DNA from: Streptomyces sp. Mut1 | GTDB lineage: Bacteria > Actinomycetota > Actinomycetes > Streptomycetales > Streptomycetaceae | Length of the DNA stretch: 64,000 bases | NCBI RefSeq assembly: GCF_030719295.1 | Contig: NZ_CP120997.1 | Location: forward strand, 6,272,001 to 6,336,000 | Reading direction: 5' to 3' | Shown here: positions 43,620 through 52,455 of the stretch, piece after piece | How the letters are laid out: each line of letters starts with the position of its first letter | Numbering within the stretch: position 1 is the stretch's first letter | Made by a program: the position numbers and the translations under genes | Notes under the pieces: generated by a model | The model's database searches: none | The model's input: only the letters and a program-made list of their open reading frames with translations | Told to the model about the DNA's origin: nothing

Positions 43620-44986
43620 TTCCGCAGCACCGACACCGTCCTGCGGGCCGCCACCAGGACCGGGTCCCAGACCGGCGAGAACGGCGGGGCGTACCCCAGG
43701 TCCAGGGCCGTCATCTGCTCCACCGTCATCCCCGCGGTGAGCGCCACCGCCGCCACGTCCACCCGCTTGCCCGCGCCGTCGCGGCCCACGATCTGCACGC
43801 CCAGCAGCCGCCCCGTGCGGTACTCCGCGAGCATCTTCACCGTCATCGGCCGCGCCCCCGGGTAGTAACCGGCCCGGCCCGTCGACTCGATCGTCGCCGT
43901 CACGAACCGCAGGCCCACCGCACGGGCGTCCCTCTCGCGCAGCCCGGTGCGGGCGATCTCCAGGTCGCAGACCTTGCTCACCGCCGTACCCACCACCCCG
44001 GGGAACGTGCCGTAGCCACCGCCCACGTTGGAGCCGATGACCTGGCCGTGCTTGTTGGCGTGCGTGCCCAGCGCGATGTGCCGGGTGCGGCCCGCCACCA
44101 GGTCAAGGACCTCCACGCAGTCGCCGCCCGCCCAGATGTTCTCGTGGCCCACGACCCGCATCGACAGATCGGTGAGCAGCCCGCCGTGCGGCCCCAGCGG
44201 CAGCCCCACCGCACGGGCCAGCGTCGTCTCAGGCTCGACGCCGATGCCGAGCACCACCACGTCCGCCGGATAGGAGGCGCCGTCCGTGGTGACCCCGGTG
44301 ACCCGGCCGTCCGGCCCGGTCGTGATGCCGGTGACCTCCGCCCCGTTCACCGTGTGGATGCCGAGCCCGTCCATGGCGTCGTGGACCAGGCGCCCCATGT
44401 CCGGGTCGAGCGTCGCCATCGGCTGCTCGGCGCGGTTGAGCACGGTCACCTCGTAGCCGCGCTTCAGCATCGCCTCCGCCATCTCGACCCCGATGTATCC
44501 GGCCCCGACGACGACCGCGCGCCGGCCCGTCGTCCGCTCCAGGGTCTCCAGCAGCGCCTGCCCGTCGTCCAGGGTCTGCACCCCGTGCACCCCGGCCGCG
44601 TCCATGCCGGGCAGCTCCGGGCGCACCGGGCGGGCCCCGGTGGCGATGACCAGCTTGTCGAACCCCGTCCAGTACGTCTCGCCGGACTCCCGGTCCAGGG
44701 CGCGCACCCGCCGCCCGGCCACGTCGATCTCCGTCACCTCGGTACGGGTGCGCAGATCGATGTCGCGGGCCCGGTGTTCCTCGGGCGTACGGGCGATCAG
44801 CTGGTCCCGCCCGGTCACGTCGCCGCTCACCCAGTACGGGATGCCGCACGCGGAGTACGAGGTGAAGTGGCCCCGTTCGAAGGCGGTGACGCTCAGCTCG
44901 TCCGGGCCCTTCAGCCGCCGGGCCTGGGACGCCGCGGACATCCCCGCCGCGTCCCCGCCGATGATCACCAGTCGTTCCGCCGCCAT
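43604..44986 (-). CDS. CoA-disulfide reductase / NADH oxidase-like flavoprotein
   Basis: 460 residues from ATG 44984-44986, with AAGGGA upstream. An FAD-binding Rossmann motif (RLVIIGGDAAGMSAASQARR) is followed by the single active-site cysteine C47 in TSYSACGIPYW. The NAD(P)H site is VVVGAGYIGVEMAEAM, and a second FAD segment is NIWAGGDCVEV. The single-cysteine SxCGxPY motif places it with coenzyme A disulfide reductases and NADH oxidases rather than dithiol reductases. It sits on the opposite strand between hemE and hemY. Substrate is uncertain; CoA disulfide, polysulfide and oxygen are all possible for the family. Confidence 0.85.
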   Translation of the reverse strand: MAAERLVIIGGDAAGMSAASQARRLKGPDELSVTAFERGHFTSYSACGIPYWVSGDVTGRDQLIARTPEEHRARDIDLRTRTEVTEIDVAGRRVRALDRESGETYWTGFDKLVIATGARPVRPELPGMDAAGVHGVQTLDDGQALLETLERTTGRRAVVVGAGYIGVEMAEAMLKRGYEVTVLNRAEQPMATLDPDMGRLVHDAMDGLGIHTVNGAEVTGITTGPDGRVTGVTTDGASYPADVVVLGIGVEPETTLARAVGLPLGPHGGLLTDLSMRVVGHENIWAGGDCVEVLDLVAGRTRHIALGTHANKHGQVIGSNVGGGYGTFPGVVGTAVSKVCDLEIARTGLRERDARAVGLRFVTATIESTGRAGYYPGARPMTVKMLAEYRTGRLLGVQIVGRDGAGKRVDVAAVALTAGMTVEQMTALDLGYAPPFSPVWDPVLVAARRTVSVLRKAGTA

Positions 44987-45179
44987 GCCGGTCCCTTCGA
45001 CGCCCCGTCCGAAAGAACCCACGCTACGGCGCCGCGCGCCCCGGTGGCGTGCCCACTCGCCCTCGGCAGCGGCCCTGTCACGGTCTGACGTCCGCTCAGT
45101 CCGCCTTCCGGCGCGCTGACATCGGCCGGTTCGAAGCGGCCGCGTCGGGGGCGCGGAAGAGGTTTGAGAGAGTGGAGGC

Positions 45180-46655
45180 ATGCAGCGTTCACCACACCGC
45201 GCGGACAGGGCCCCCGGCCACGTCGTCGTCATCGGCGGCGGCATCGCCGGACTCGCGGCCGCCCACCGGCTCGTCGGGGCCGGGCTGAGGGTCACCCTCC
45301 TGGAGGCGACCGACCGGCTCGGCGGCAAGCTCATGACCGGCGAGGTCGCGGGCGTCCGGGTCGACCTCGGCGCCGAGTCCATGCTCGCCCGCCGCCCGGA
45401 GGCGGTCGGCCTGGCGCGCTCCGTGGGGCTCGGCGACCGCCTCCAGCCGCCCGCCACGGCCACCGCCGCCCTGTGGACGCGCGACGCGCTGCGCCCCATG
45501 CCCAAGGGCCATGTGATGGGCGTCCCGGGCGACCCGTCCGTCCTCGGCGACGTCCTCTCGCCGGAGGGGCTCGCCCGTATCGCGCAGGAACGCGACCTCA
45601 CCCCGACGGCCGTCGGTGACGACGTCGCCGTCGGCGCCTACGTGGCCGACCGGCTGGGCCGCGAGGTCGTCGACCGGCTCGTGGAGCCGCTGCTCGGCGG
45701 GGTCTACGCGGGCGACGCCTACCGGATCTCGATGCGCGCCGCCGTCCCGCAGCTCTTCGACGTCGCCCGGCGGTCGGGCTCGCTGCTCGACGGGGTCACC
45801 CGCATCCAGGAGCAGGCCGCCGCCCGGCAGCAGGCCGGGCCGGTCTTCCAGGGCATCGAAGGCGGCATCGGCAGCCTGCCGGGCGCCGTCGCGGACGCCG
45901 TACGCGCCGGGGGCGGCGACATCCTCACCGAGACCCCGGTGCTGGGCCTGACCCGTACCGCCGACGGCTGGGACGTGCGCACCGACACCCGGGTCGTCGC
46001 GGCCGACGGCATCGTCCTCGCCACCCCCGCCTGGTCCGCCTCCACCCTGCTCGCCGCCGAGTCCCCGGCCGCCTCGGCCGGGCTGGCGGGCGTCGAGTAC
46101 GCGTCGATGGCCCTGGTCACCATGGCGTTCCGGCGTTCCGACGTGGCGGGGACGGCCGCGCTCGCCGGGCGTTCCGGCTTCCTCGTGCCGCCGGTCGACG
46201 GGCACACCATCAAGGCCGCCACCTTCTCCACCCACAAGTGGCAGTGGGTCGCCGACGCCGCGCCCGACCTGTTCCTCCTGCGGACCTCGGTCGGCCGCTA
46301 CGGCGAGGAGGACCACCTCCACCGCGAGGACGGCGAACTCGTCGGTGTGTCCCTGCGCGACCTCGCCGCCGCGACCGGGCTGACCGCGAAGCCCGTGGCC
46401 ACCGAGGTCACCCGGTGGATCGGCGGGCTGCCCCAGTACCCGGTGGGCCACCTCACCCGGGTCGCCCGCATCCGGGAAGAGGTCGCCAAGCTGCCCGCGC
46501 TGCGGGTGTGCGGCGCGGTCTACGAGGGGGTCGGCATCCCGGCCTGCGTCGCGAGCGCCCGGCGCGCCGCCGACGAGATCGCCGACGCTCTCACGGGGCA
46601 GACCACCGCCACGCCGACCCTGGTTCAGGGCACACGGAGCGAGGCGGGACAATAG
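45180..46655 (+). CDS. hemY: Coproporphyrinogen III oxidase (protoporphyrinogen oxidase family)
   Basis: 491 residues from ATG 45180. The FAD-binding start [37 protein letters not shown] and the family signature [13 protein letters not shown] are clear. The segment [26 protein letters not shown] and the C-terminal [18 protein letters not shown] complete the HemY/PpoX plan. In actinobacteria this enzyme acts in the coproporphyrin-dependent pathway, oxidising coproporphyrinogen III to coproporphyrin III. The immediate downstream hemQ supports that. Older annotations call it hemG. It is separated from hemQ by 4 bases, so the two are co-transcribed. Confidence 0.92.
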   Translation: MQRSPHRADRAPGHVVVIGGGIAGLAAAHRLVGAGLRVTLLEATDRLGGKLMTGEVAGVRVDLGAESMLARRPEAVGLARSVGLGDRLQPPATATAALWTRDALRPMPKGHVMGVPGDPSVLGDVLSPEGLARIAQERDLTPTAVGDDVAVGAYVADRLGREVVDRLVEPLLGGVYAGDAYRISMRAAVPQLFDVARRSGSLLDGVTRIQEQAAARQQAGPVFQGIEGGIGSLPGAVADAVRAGGGDILTETPVLGLTRTADGWDVRTDTRVVAADGIVLATPAWSASTLLAAESPAASAGLAGVEYASMALVTMAFRRSDVAGTAALAGRSGFLVPPVDGHTIKAATFSTHKWQWVADAAPDLFLLRTSVGRYGEEDHLHREDGELVGVSLRDLAAATGLTAKPVATEVTRWIGGLPQYPVGHLTRVARIREEVAKLPALRVCGAVYEGVGIPACVASARRAADEIADALTGQTTATPTLVQGTRSEAGQ

Positions 46656-46659
46656 CCGT

Positions 46660-47394
46660 ATGAGTGCTTCCGAGACTGAGACATCAAGCAAGGCTCCGAA
46701 CGCCGGCAAGAAGGCCAAGGACCTCAACGACGTCATCCGCTACACGTTGTGGTCCGTCTTCAAGCTGCGCGACGTCCTGCCCGCCGACACGGACCGCGCG
46801 GCCGTCGCCGGCGAGGTCCAGGAGCTGTTCGACAAGCTCGCGGCGCGGGACGTCACCATTCGCGGCACCTACGACGTCTCCGGCCTGCGCGCCGACGCCG
46901 ACCTCATGATCTGGTGGCACGCGGAGACGGCGGACGAGCTCCAGGAGGCGTACAACCTCTTCCGGCGCACGCGGCTCGGCAAGCACCTGGAGCCGGTCTG
47001 GTCGAACATGGCGCTGCACCGCCCCGCCGAGTTCAACAAGTCGCACGTCCCGGCGTTCCTCGCCGACGAGACGCCGCGCAACTACATCAGCGTGTACCCC
47101 TTCGTGCGCTCGTACGACTGGTACCTGCTGGCCGACGAGGACCGCCGCCGCATGCTCGCCGACCACGGCAAGATGGCCCGCGGCTACCCCGACGTGCGCG
47201 CCAACACGGTCGCCTCGTTCTCCCTCGGCGACTACGAGTGGGTGCTGGCCTTCGAGGCCGACGAGCTGTACCGCATCGTCGACCTGATGCGTCACCTCAG
47301 GGCCTCCGAGGCGCGGATGCACGTCCGCGAGGAGGTCCCCTTCTTCACCGGCCGGCGCAAGTCGGTCGCGGACCTGGTGGCAGGGCTCGCGTAG
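46660..47394 (+). CDS. hemQ: Coproheme decarboxylase (chlorite-dismutase-like)
   Basis: 244 residues from ATG 46660. It belongs to the chlorite dismutase-like family, HemQ branch: [45 protein letters not shown], the catalytic Tyr region [17 protein letters not shown], and the heme-ligand region [28 protein letters not shown]. The Arg needed for chlorite turnover in true dismutases is not expected in this branch. It converts coproheme to heme b using peroxide, the last step of heme synthesis in Gram-positive bacteria. Ferrochelatase is not in this window. Confidence 0.93.
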   Translation: MSASETETSSKAPNAGKKAKDLNDVIRYTLWSVFKLRDVLPADTDRAAVAGEVQELFDKLAARDVTIRGTYDVSGLRADADLMIWWHAETADELQEAYNLFRRTRLGKHLEPVWSNMALHRPAEFNKSHVPAFLADETPRNYISVYPFVRSYDWYLLADEDRRRMLADHGKMARGYPDVRANTVASFSLGDYEWVLAFEADELYRIVDLMRHLRASEARMHVREEVPFFTGRRKSVADLVAGLA

Positions 47395-47490
47395 CGAACG
47401 GGCTCCCGGCCACCCCGACCCGGAAGATCAGACGGCGGGCATCCGGCACCTCGTGCCGTCCGCCGGTCCAGCGACACCGGGTTCGGCCCG

Positions 47491-47521
47491 ACGGTGCGGC
47501 GCGCTCGGCGCGCCGCACCGT
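47491..47521. terminator. Bidirectional terminator after hemQ
   Basis: 13-bp perfect inverted repeat (arm ACGGTGCGGCGCG) with a 5-base loop, between hemQ and the convergent TIGR04222-like operon. Confidence 0.88.
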
Positions 47522-47524
47522 TCG

Positions 47525-48316
47525 TCATTCCCGGGCCGGGCGTCCTCGTACGCCCTCCCGGCCCGCCAGCGCCGCCCGTAGCGCGGGGTCCCGCACCGCG
47601 CCCACCCCGCGTACGGCGACCGCCACCAGCGTGTCGCCCGTGGCGCCGTCGCCCGGCAGCGCGCACGCCTCCAGCATCCGCTGCCCGGCCGGTGAGGCCC
47701 ACGTGCCGTAGGGGTGCGCTTCGAGCCGGGCGATGGCCAGGCACCCCAGGGTCAGGGCGAGCGGCAGCCCGAACCACACGAGCAGCCGCGTCTCGGGGCC
47801 GCCGGGTGCGAGCAGGGCGGCGGCGCCCAGCGCGGCCACCAGCCCAGCCGTCCCGCGCACCGCCCGCACCGCCGACGCCATGTCCGCCCCGCGCGGCACC
47901 GCGAGGCCCGCGGCGACCAGCCGGTCGGCCACGGCGCGTACGGCGTCCGCGGCGGCCGCCGCCGCGCGTACCGGCGGTATCGGCGACTGGCCCTCGGGGC
48001 CGATGGCCCGGATCACCGTGCGCTCCACCTCGTCGCGGCCCTCCGGGTCGACCACCGTCGCCCAGCCGGTGGGGGCGAGCAGCAGCCGGCGCCGCAGATG
48101 CATGGAGACGAGCGCCAGATCGGCCACCCGGCGCGGTCCGCCGGCCAGGAAAGCCGCCTCGTACAGCGTGAGTTCCCGCCGGTACGCGGAGAACCGCGCC
48201 CCCTGGGCCGCTGCCCCGGCCGGCTGCCGGGCCAGGCGGGCTCCGGCGAGGCAGAGCCGGACGCAGGACAGCCCCGCCGCGCCCCACGCGACCAGCACCA
48301 ACAGAAAGGGGACCAT
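47525..48316 (-). CDS. TIGR04222-like membrane protein without Cys tail
   Basis: 263 residues from ATG 48314-48316. One N-terminal membrane helix (MVPFLLVLVAWGAAGLSCVRLCLAGA) is followed by a cytoplasmic-looking region with LYEAAFLAGGPRRVADLALVSMHLRRRLLL and DEVERTVIRAI, then two central helices (AGLVAALGAAALLAPGG, LLVWFGLPLALTLGCLAIA) and a C-terminal block TLVAVAVRGVGAVRDPALRAAL. These blocks match the upstream protein, so the two are paralogues. This one ends in REGVRGRPARE with no Gly/Cys tail. It is the last gene of the DUF692 operon. Function unknown. Confidence 0.75.
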   Translation of the reverse strand: MVPFLLVLVAWGAAGLSCVRLCLAGARLARQPAGAAAQGARFSAYRRELTLYEAAFLAGGPRRVADLALVSMHLRRRLLLAPTGWATVVDPEGRDEVERTVIRAIGPEGQSPIPPVRAAAAAADAVRAVADRLVAAGLAVPRGADMASAVRAVRGTAGLVAALGAAALLAPGGPETRLLVWFGLPLALTLGCLAIARLEAHPYGTWASPAGQRMLEACALPGDGATGDTLVAVAVRGVGAVRDPALRAALAGREGVRGRPARE

Positions 48317-48380
48317 GCGGGATTTCTATGCGAGGGCGGTCCGCCGCGCCATAGCTCGTCCAACAGGTGGACCAGCCGTC

Positions 48381-49388
48381 TCAGGAACTGCTGCCGCAGC
48401 TCGACCCGCCGCCGCAGCTCGAACCGGAGGAACCACAGCTGGAACCGCCCCCGCAACTGGAGCCGGAGGAACCGCAGCTCGAACCCGATCCGCATCCGTT
48501 GGCCCCGCCGCAGCTGCTCCCGGGCGAGCTGCCGCAGCCGCCTCCGGGGCTCGACCCCGCGCACCACACCGACGGCGCGAGCAGCATGCCCGAGGAGTCC
48601 GTGGAGGTGTACGAGGTGTACCGGGTGTGCGAGGGGCGCACGGGCCGGGTGCGGGCCGCCGCGATCAGGTGCGTCCGCAGCGCGGGATCGGGAACGGCGC
48701 GCAGGCCGTGGACCGCCACCAGGAGCGCCGGTTCGGCGCGGTGGGCGTGTGCGGCCCGGAACTCCGCCGCCGCCCCGCGCCCGGCCCGGGTGACCCTGGA
48801 CCGGGCCGCCGCCGCGCAGACCAGCCCGGTCACGAACCCGCCGGCCACGGCCGGGACCACCACGACGAAGAACGGGACGCGCCAGCCGGGGCCCCCGCTG
48901 TCGGACATGAACCCGCTGACGGCCAGGCCGAAGGCGACCGGGAGGGCCAGAAAGCACAGCAGCGTCTGCACGAGACCCCACACCCGCCACTTCGCGTTCG
49001 CACCGGGCGCGGCCAGCAGCCCGCGCGCGGCCAGCCCGTGACCGGTCTCCTGCACCGCCGGGTGCCGCATCGCCGCGACCCGCAGGGTGTGCAGGGCCCC
49101 GTTCGGGGCGGCGGCGTGCTCCTGGAGCACGGCCCGCTCCACCGGATCGTGGGCGACCGGGTGGAGGACGGCGACGATGCCCGGCCCGCCGACGTTCAGC
49201 CGGCCGTCCGCCTGCATGGCGGTGAGTGCCGTGTCGACGACCCGGCCGGGCCCGCCGTTCAGGAAGGCGGCCTCGTACAGATCGTGCAGCGGACCGCCCT
49301 GCCCCCGCCGGGTGCGCGCGAGGCCGGTGATCAGCAGGACGCAGGAGAGGACCACCGCGAGCGTCAGGACGAAACACGCCGCGGCCAT
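48381..49388 (-). CDS. TIGR04222-like membrane protein with Gly/Ser/Cys-rich C-terminal tail
   Basis: 335 residues. ATG 49386-49388 is preferred because GGGGAGG lies 8 bases upstream; a GTG overlapping the DUF692 stop is possible. An N-terminal helix (FVLTLAVVLSCVLLITGL) is followed by LYEAAFLNGGPGRVVDTALTAMQADGRL, two central helices and LLVAVHGLRAVPDPALRTHLI. The last 54 residues (about 282-335) are only Gly, Ser, Cys and a few others, with eight Cys in GSSCG or GGGSSC spacing of 6-7 residues. That tail looks like a modification substrate or metal-binding strip. It directly follows the MNIO-type enzyme gene, whose family modifies cysteines. Chemistry is inferred. Confidence 0.8.
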   Translation of the reverse strand: MAAACFVLTLAVVLSCVLLITGLARTRRGQGGPLHDLYEAAFLNGGPGRVVDTALTAMQADGRLNVGGPGIVAVLHPVAHDPVERAVLQEHAAAPNGALHTLRVAAMRHPAVQETGHGLAARGLLAAPGANAKWRVWGLVQTLLCFLALPVAFGLAVSGFMSDSGGPGWRVPFFVVVVPAVAGGFVTGLVCAAAARSRVTRAGRGAAAEFRAAHAHRAEPALLVAVHGLRAVPDPALRTHLIAAARTRPVRPSHTRYTSYTSTDSSGMLLAPSVWCAGSSPGGGCGSSPGSSCGGANGCGSGSSCGSSGSSCGGGSSCGSSGSSCGGGSSCGSSS

Positions 49389-49393
49389 CCCCG

Positions 49394-50812
49394 TCACCTC
49401 CCCACCAGCACGGAGCGGGCGGCCCGCGCCAGCCGGGTGGCGCGTCCGGGCGGTCGCGGGGCGGCCCGGTCCTGCCACCAGTACGTCAGCCGGCGGCGCG
49501 CCGCGTCGTCCTCGGGGCGGCCCGCGATGAGCAGCTGCTCGGCGAAGTCGAGGGCGTCGCGCCGGTAGCCCGACGTCATGGGCCGCGCTCCGGCGTACGC
49601 GAGGAACGCCTCCCGGTAGCCGCGCCGGCCCAGGATCCCGGGCAGCTCGGGCGCCACCTCGGCGACGACATCGGCGCGCTTCGCGGCCAGGGCCCGGCTC
49701 TGCACGCCGAGCCTGCGCCGGTCGAAGCCCTCGGGGGCGGGGGCGCCGGCGACCAGGGCGGAGAGCAGGGCGGCCTGGGCGACCGCGACCCGGTCCCGCA
49801 CGGTCTCCGGGACGGGCGGCGCGGCTGTGGCCCCCGATGCGGCTGTGGCACCCGATACGCCTGTGGCCGCCGATGTGGCTGTGGCCCCCGATACGCCCGT
49901 GGCCCTCGATACGGTTGTGGCGCCCGGGACAGAAGGAGCACCCGCGTCCCGACCCGCACCCCCCGCGCCCCGGCCCGCACCCCCCGCGACCCCGCCCGCG
50001 TCCAGCGTGGCCCGGATCGCGTCCAGTTCGCCCGCCAGCTCGGCGGCCGGCGGGAAGGCGCCGTCGCGCTCCAGCAGCACCCCGGGCGGCGCGACCCGGG
50101 AGCGCAGCTCGGCCAGGACGTCGAGCACCGGGGCGGTGACCGGGTGGGCGTGCGTGTCGTGCCAGACGCCGTCCTTCTCGACGCCGCCGGCCACATGCAC
50201 GTACGCGATGGCCTCCACCGGCAGCTCGTCCAGGGCGGTCGCCGGGTCCTGGCCCAGGTTCACGTGGTTGGTGTGCAGATTGGCCACGTCGATCAGCAGC
50301 CGCACCCCCGTACGCTCCACCAGCTCCGCCAGGAACTGCCCCTCGGTCAGCTCCTCGCCGGGCCAGGAGATCAGCGCCGCGATGTTCTCCAGGGCCAGCG
50401 GCACCGGCAGCGCGTCCTGCGCGATCCGCACGTTCTCGCACAGCACGTCCAGCGCCGCCCGGGTGCGCTCCACGGGCAGCAGGTGCCCCGCCTCCAGCCC
50501 CGGCGACCCGGTGCGCGCCCCGCCCGCCCGTACGAACGCGATGTGCTCGGTCACCAGCGGGGCGTCCAGCAGCGACACCCGGGCGGCGAGGGCGGCGAGG
50601 CGGCCCGGGTCGGGGCGTTCGGCCCCGCCGAGGCCCAGCGAGACCCCGTGCGGCACGACGGTGACCCCGCGCTCCCTCAGCCGTACCAGGGAGGCGGGCA
50701 GATGGCCGGCGCAGAGGTTCTCCGCGACCGCCTCCACCCAGTCGATCCCCGGCATCGCCTCCACCTCGTCGGCGATCTCCGGCCGCCAGCCGATCCCGAT
50801 ACCCAGTTCCAT
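49394..50812 (-). CDS. DUF692 (MNIO-type) iron enzyme with fused C-terminal domain
   Basis: 472 residues from ATG 50810-50812. Residues 1-270 are a TIM-barrel DUF692 domain as in MbnB and TglH. Metal-ligand candidates are H55 ([10 protein letters not shown]), H90 (TEHIAF), E142 (ALENIA), D175 and N178 with H180/H183 ([14 protein letters not shown]), H206 (YVHVAGG), the cluster WHDTHAHP at 217-224, and E249 (LLERDG). A low-complexity linker of hexapeptide repeats (about 293-333) leads to a helical domain (336-472) whose layout ([51 protein letters not shown]) resembles DUF2063/MbnC-like partners. MNIO enzymes use two or three irons and oxygen to remodel cysteines. The next gene supplies a Cys-rich tail. 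Confidence 0.88.
   Translation of the reverse strand: MELGIGIGWRPEIADEVEAMPGIDWVEAVAENLCAGHLPASLVRLRERGVTVVPHGVSLGLGGAERPDPGRLAALAARVSLLDAPLVTEHIAFVRAGGARTGSPGLEAGHLLPVERTRAALDVLCENVRIAQDALPVPLALENIAALISWPGEELTEGQFLAELVERTGVRLLIDVANLHTNHVNLGQDPATALDELPVEAIAYVHVAGGVEKDGVWHDTHAHPVTAPVLDVLAELRSRVAPPGVLLERDGAFPPAAELAGELDAIRATLDAGGVAGGAGRGAGGAGRDAGAPSVPGATTVSRATGVSGATATSAATGVSGATAASGATAAPPVPETVRDRVAVAQAALLSALVAGAPAPEGFDRRRLGVQSRALAAKRADVVAEVAPELPGILGRRGYREAFLAYAGARPMTSGYRRDALDFAEQLLIAGRPEDDAARRRLTYWWQDRAAPRPPGRATRLARAARSVLVGR
49818..49925 (-). repeat. Six 18-bp repeats encoding the DUF692 linker
   Basis: Units begin at 49836, 49854, 49872, 49890 and 49908, with a diverged unit at 49818. The plus-strand consensus is GATACGGCTGTGGCCCCC. 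They encode hexapeptides of the form (S/P)GATxx. In-frame 18-bp steps mean copy number can change without a frameshift. Confidence 0.8.
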
Positions 50813-50950
50813 GCCGTCCCCCTCTGTTCCGTGCGGGGGTGATGACCCCGCGGCACGGCGGTGAATCCGGGAGGGAGGACGTTCAGAGCTTCATTTGAGG
50901 TTCCGGGGCGCCCGGATCTCAGCAGGTGAGGTTTTGTGGGCGCCCGGGTC

Positions 50951-51706
50951 TCAGCGGCGGCGGCGCAGGGCCGGATGGTCGGCCACCACGGTGCACGAGC
51001 CCGGGGCGATCTCGGTGAATCCGGCGTCCCGCACGACCGGCAGCCCGCTCACCGTCAGCTCCCGCCAGCGCTCGGCCCCCGGGGTGGCGACCGAGAGGGG
51101 GAAGCCCGCCTCGCGCCACGCCTTGCGCTCGGTCTCCGACAGCTCCCACCAGGCGAGCTGCGCCCCGTGCCCGACCTGCGCCATCTCCTTGCCGGCCGAC
51201 ATGCCCAGCTCCGGGTTGAGCCAGAGCACCGGAAGCGCGAGGTCGGGCGCGGCCGGCGGTTCCGGGTCGTCCAGGTCCGTCCCCGAGACCTGGAGCTTGG
51301 CCAGCTCCTTCGGCCAGCCGTCCAGGGGGACCGGCGGGAAGACCCGCACCTCGGCCTCGTCGCCCGTGACCGTGATCCCGGGCAGCGCGGCCGCCTTGCG
51401 CCACTCGGCGCCACGGGCCCGCCGCACCACCTTGCGGATACGGGCGTCCTGCCAGTCCCGCATCACCTCCGCCCAGGCGCCCTCGCCCACCGACCGCTCG
51501 TCCGAGAGCATCACGAGCACCGCGCGGGCGGCCGTGCGCAGGGCGTCGGTGCGGGCCGGAGGCGCCGTCTTCTCGATGTGCGCCACCAACGGCAGTACGT
51601 ACTGCGGTGCTTCGTCCCGGTCCGTCCGCTCGGACCGGAACGGGCTGTCCACGGGCAGGGTGACCGGTTCGGCGGACGGGGGCGCGGGGGTGTCGTTGCT
51701 GCTCAC
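50951..51706 (-). CDS. PTH2-like (aminoacyl/peptidyl-tRNA hydrolase-related) protein
   Basis: 251 residues from GTG 51704-51706. The N-terminal half (RDEAPQYVLPLVAHIEKTAPPARTDALRTAARAVLVML to about residue 140) is not recognised. The C-terminal half has the PTH2 layout: LPVLWLNPELGMSAGKEMAQVGHGAQLAWW matches the start of archaeal-type peptidyl-tRNA hydrolase (KMsxGKxxAQxxHA), and VVRDAGFTEIAPGSCTVVADHP matches its end. The catalytic region is similar but not identical, so hydrolase activity is uncertain. Main bacterial Pth is a different fold. The gene diverges from the AIM24 gene. Confidence 0.7.
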   Translation of the reverse strand: MSSNDTPAPPSAEPVTLPVDSPFRSERTDRDEAPQYVLPLVAHIEKTAPPARTDALRTAARAVLVMLSDERSVGEGAWAEVMRDWQDARIRKVVRRARGAEWRKAAALPGITVTGDEAEVRVFPPVPLDGWPKELAKLQVSGTDLDDPEPPAAPDLALPVLWLNPELGMSAGKEMAQVGHGAQLAWWELSETERKAWREAGFPLSVATPGAERWRELTVSGLPVVRDAGFTEIAPGSCTVVADHPALRRRR

Positions 51707-51777
51707 CCGACCAGTCTGCCAGCCGCCTCCGGTGGAGTTCTTGGCGGAATGGAACAGTCCGGGCGAGGATGCTCCGC

Positions 51778-52455
51778 ATGAAGAGCGACCTCTTTTCCAG
51801 CGAGCACATGGCGGAGCAGGCAACGGCCCCCGGAATGACGTTGCAGAACGCCAAATCCATCAAGTACGCGGTCAACGGGGAGATGCACGCCCGCCAGGGA
51901 TCGATGGTCGCCTTCCGCGGTGATCTGCAGTTCGAGCGCAAGGGACAGGGCATAGGCGGTCTGCTCAAGCGGGCGGTCACGGGCGAGGGGCTGCCGCTGA
52001 TGGCGGTGCGCGGCCAGGGCGAGGCGTGGTTCGCGCACGAGGCGGCCAACTGCTTCATCGTGGAGATGGAGCAGGGCGACGTCCTCACCATCAACGGACG
52101 CAACGTCCTGTGCTTCGACGCCACGATCTCCTACGAGATCAAGACGGTGAAGGGCGCCGGGATGACCGGCGGCGGCCTCTTCAACAGCGTCTTCACCGGC
52201 TACGGCAAGCTCGGCCTGATGTGCGAGGGCCACCCCATCGTCATCCCCGTCACGCCCCAGCAGCCGGTGTGCGTCGACACCGACGCGGTCGTCGGCTGGA
52301 GCGCCCAGCTGAACACCTCGCTGCACCGTTCGCAGAGCGTCGGCTCGATGATCCGGGGCGGCTCCGGCGAGGCCGTCCAACTGCGGCTGGACGGACAGGG
52401 GTTCGTGATCGTGCGGCCCAGCGAGCTGAAGCCCGAGAAGGCGTCGGCCCACTGA
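51778..52455 (+). CDS. AIM24 family protein
   Basis: 225 residues from ATG 51778, preferred over ATG 51769 because GAGG lies 9 bases upstream of it. The protein is a double-psi-like beta fold of the AIM24/TIGR00266 family: MTLQNAKSIKYAVNGEMHARQGSMVAFRGDLQFERKGQG, GLPLMAVRGQGEAWFAHEA, ITINGRNVLCFDATISYEI-like core, and LYDGQGF-like end (LRLDGQGFVIVRPSE). No membrane segment is seen. The family's function in bacteria is not known; in yeast the homologue affects mitochondrial cristae. The stop overlaps the ABC ATPase frame, so it is probably co-expressed with the transporter. Confidence 0.85.
   Translation: MKSDLFSSEHMAEQATAPGMTLQNAKSIKYAVNGEMHARQGSMVAFRGDLQFERKGQGIGGLLKRAVTGEGLPLMAVRGQGEAWFAHEAANCFIVEMEQGDVLTINGRNVLCFDATISYEIKTVKGAGMTGGGLFNSVFTGYGKLGLMCEGHPIVIPVTPQQPVCVDTDAVVGWSAQLNTSLHRSQSVGSMIRGGSGEAVQLRLDGQGFVIVRPSELKPEKASAH

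Noticed and set aside
49818..49925. CRISPR-like or non-coding repeat
   Set aside because: The repeats are in frame within the DUF692 gene and encode a hexapeptide linker.
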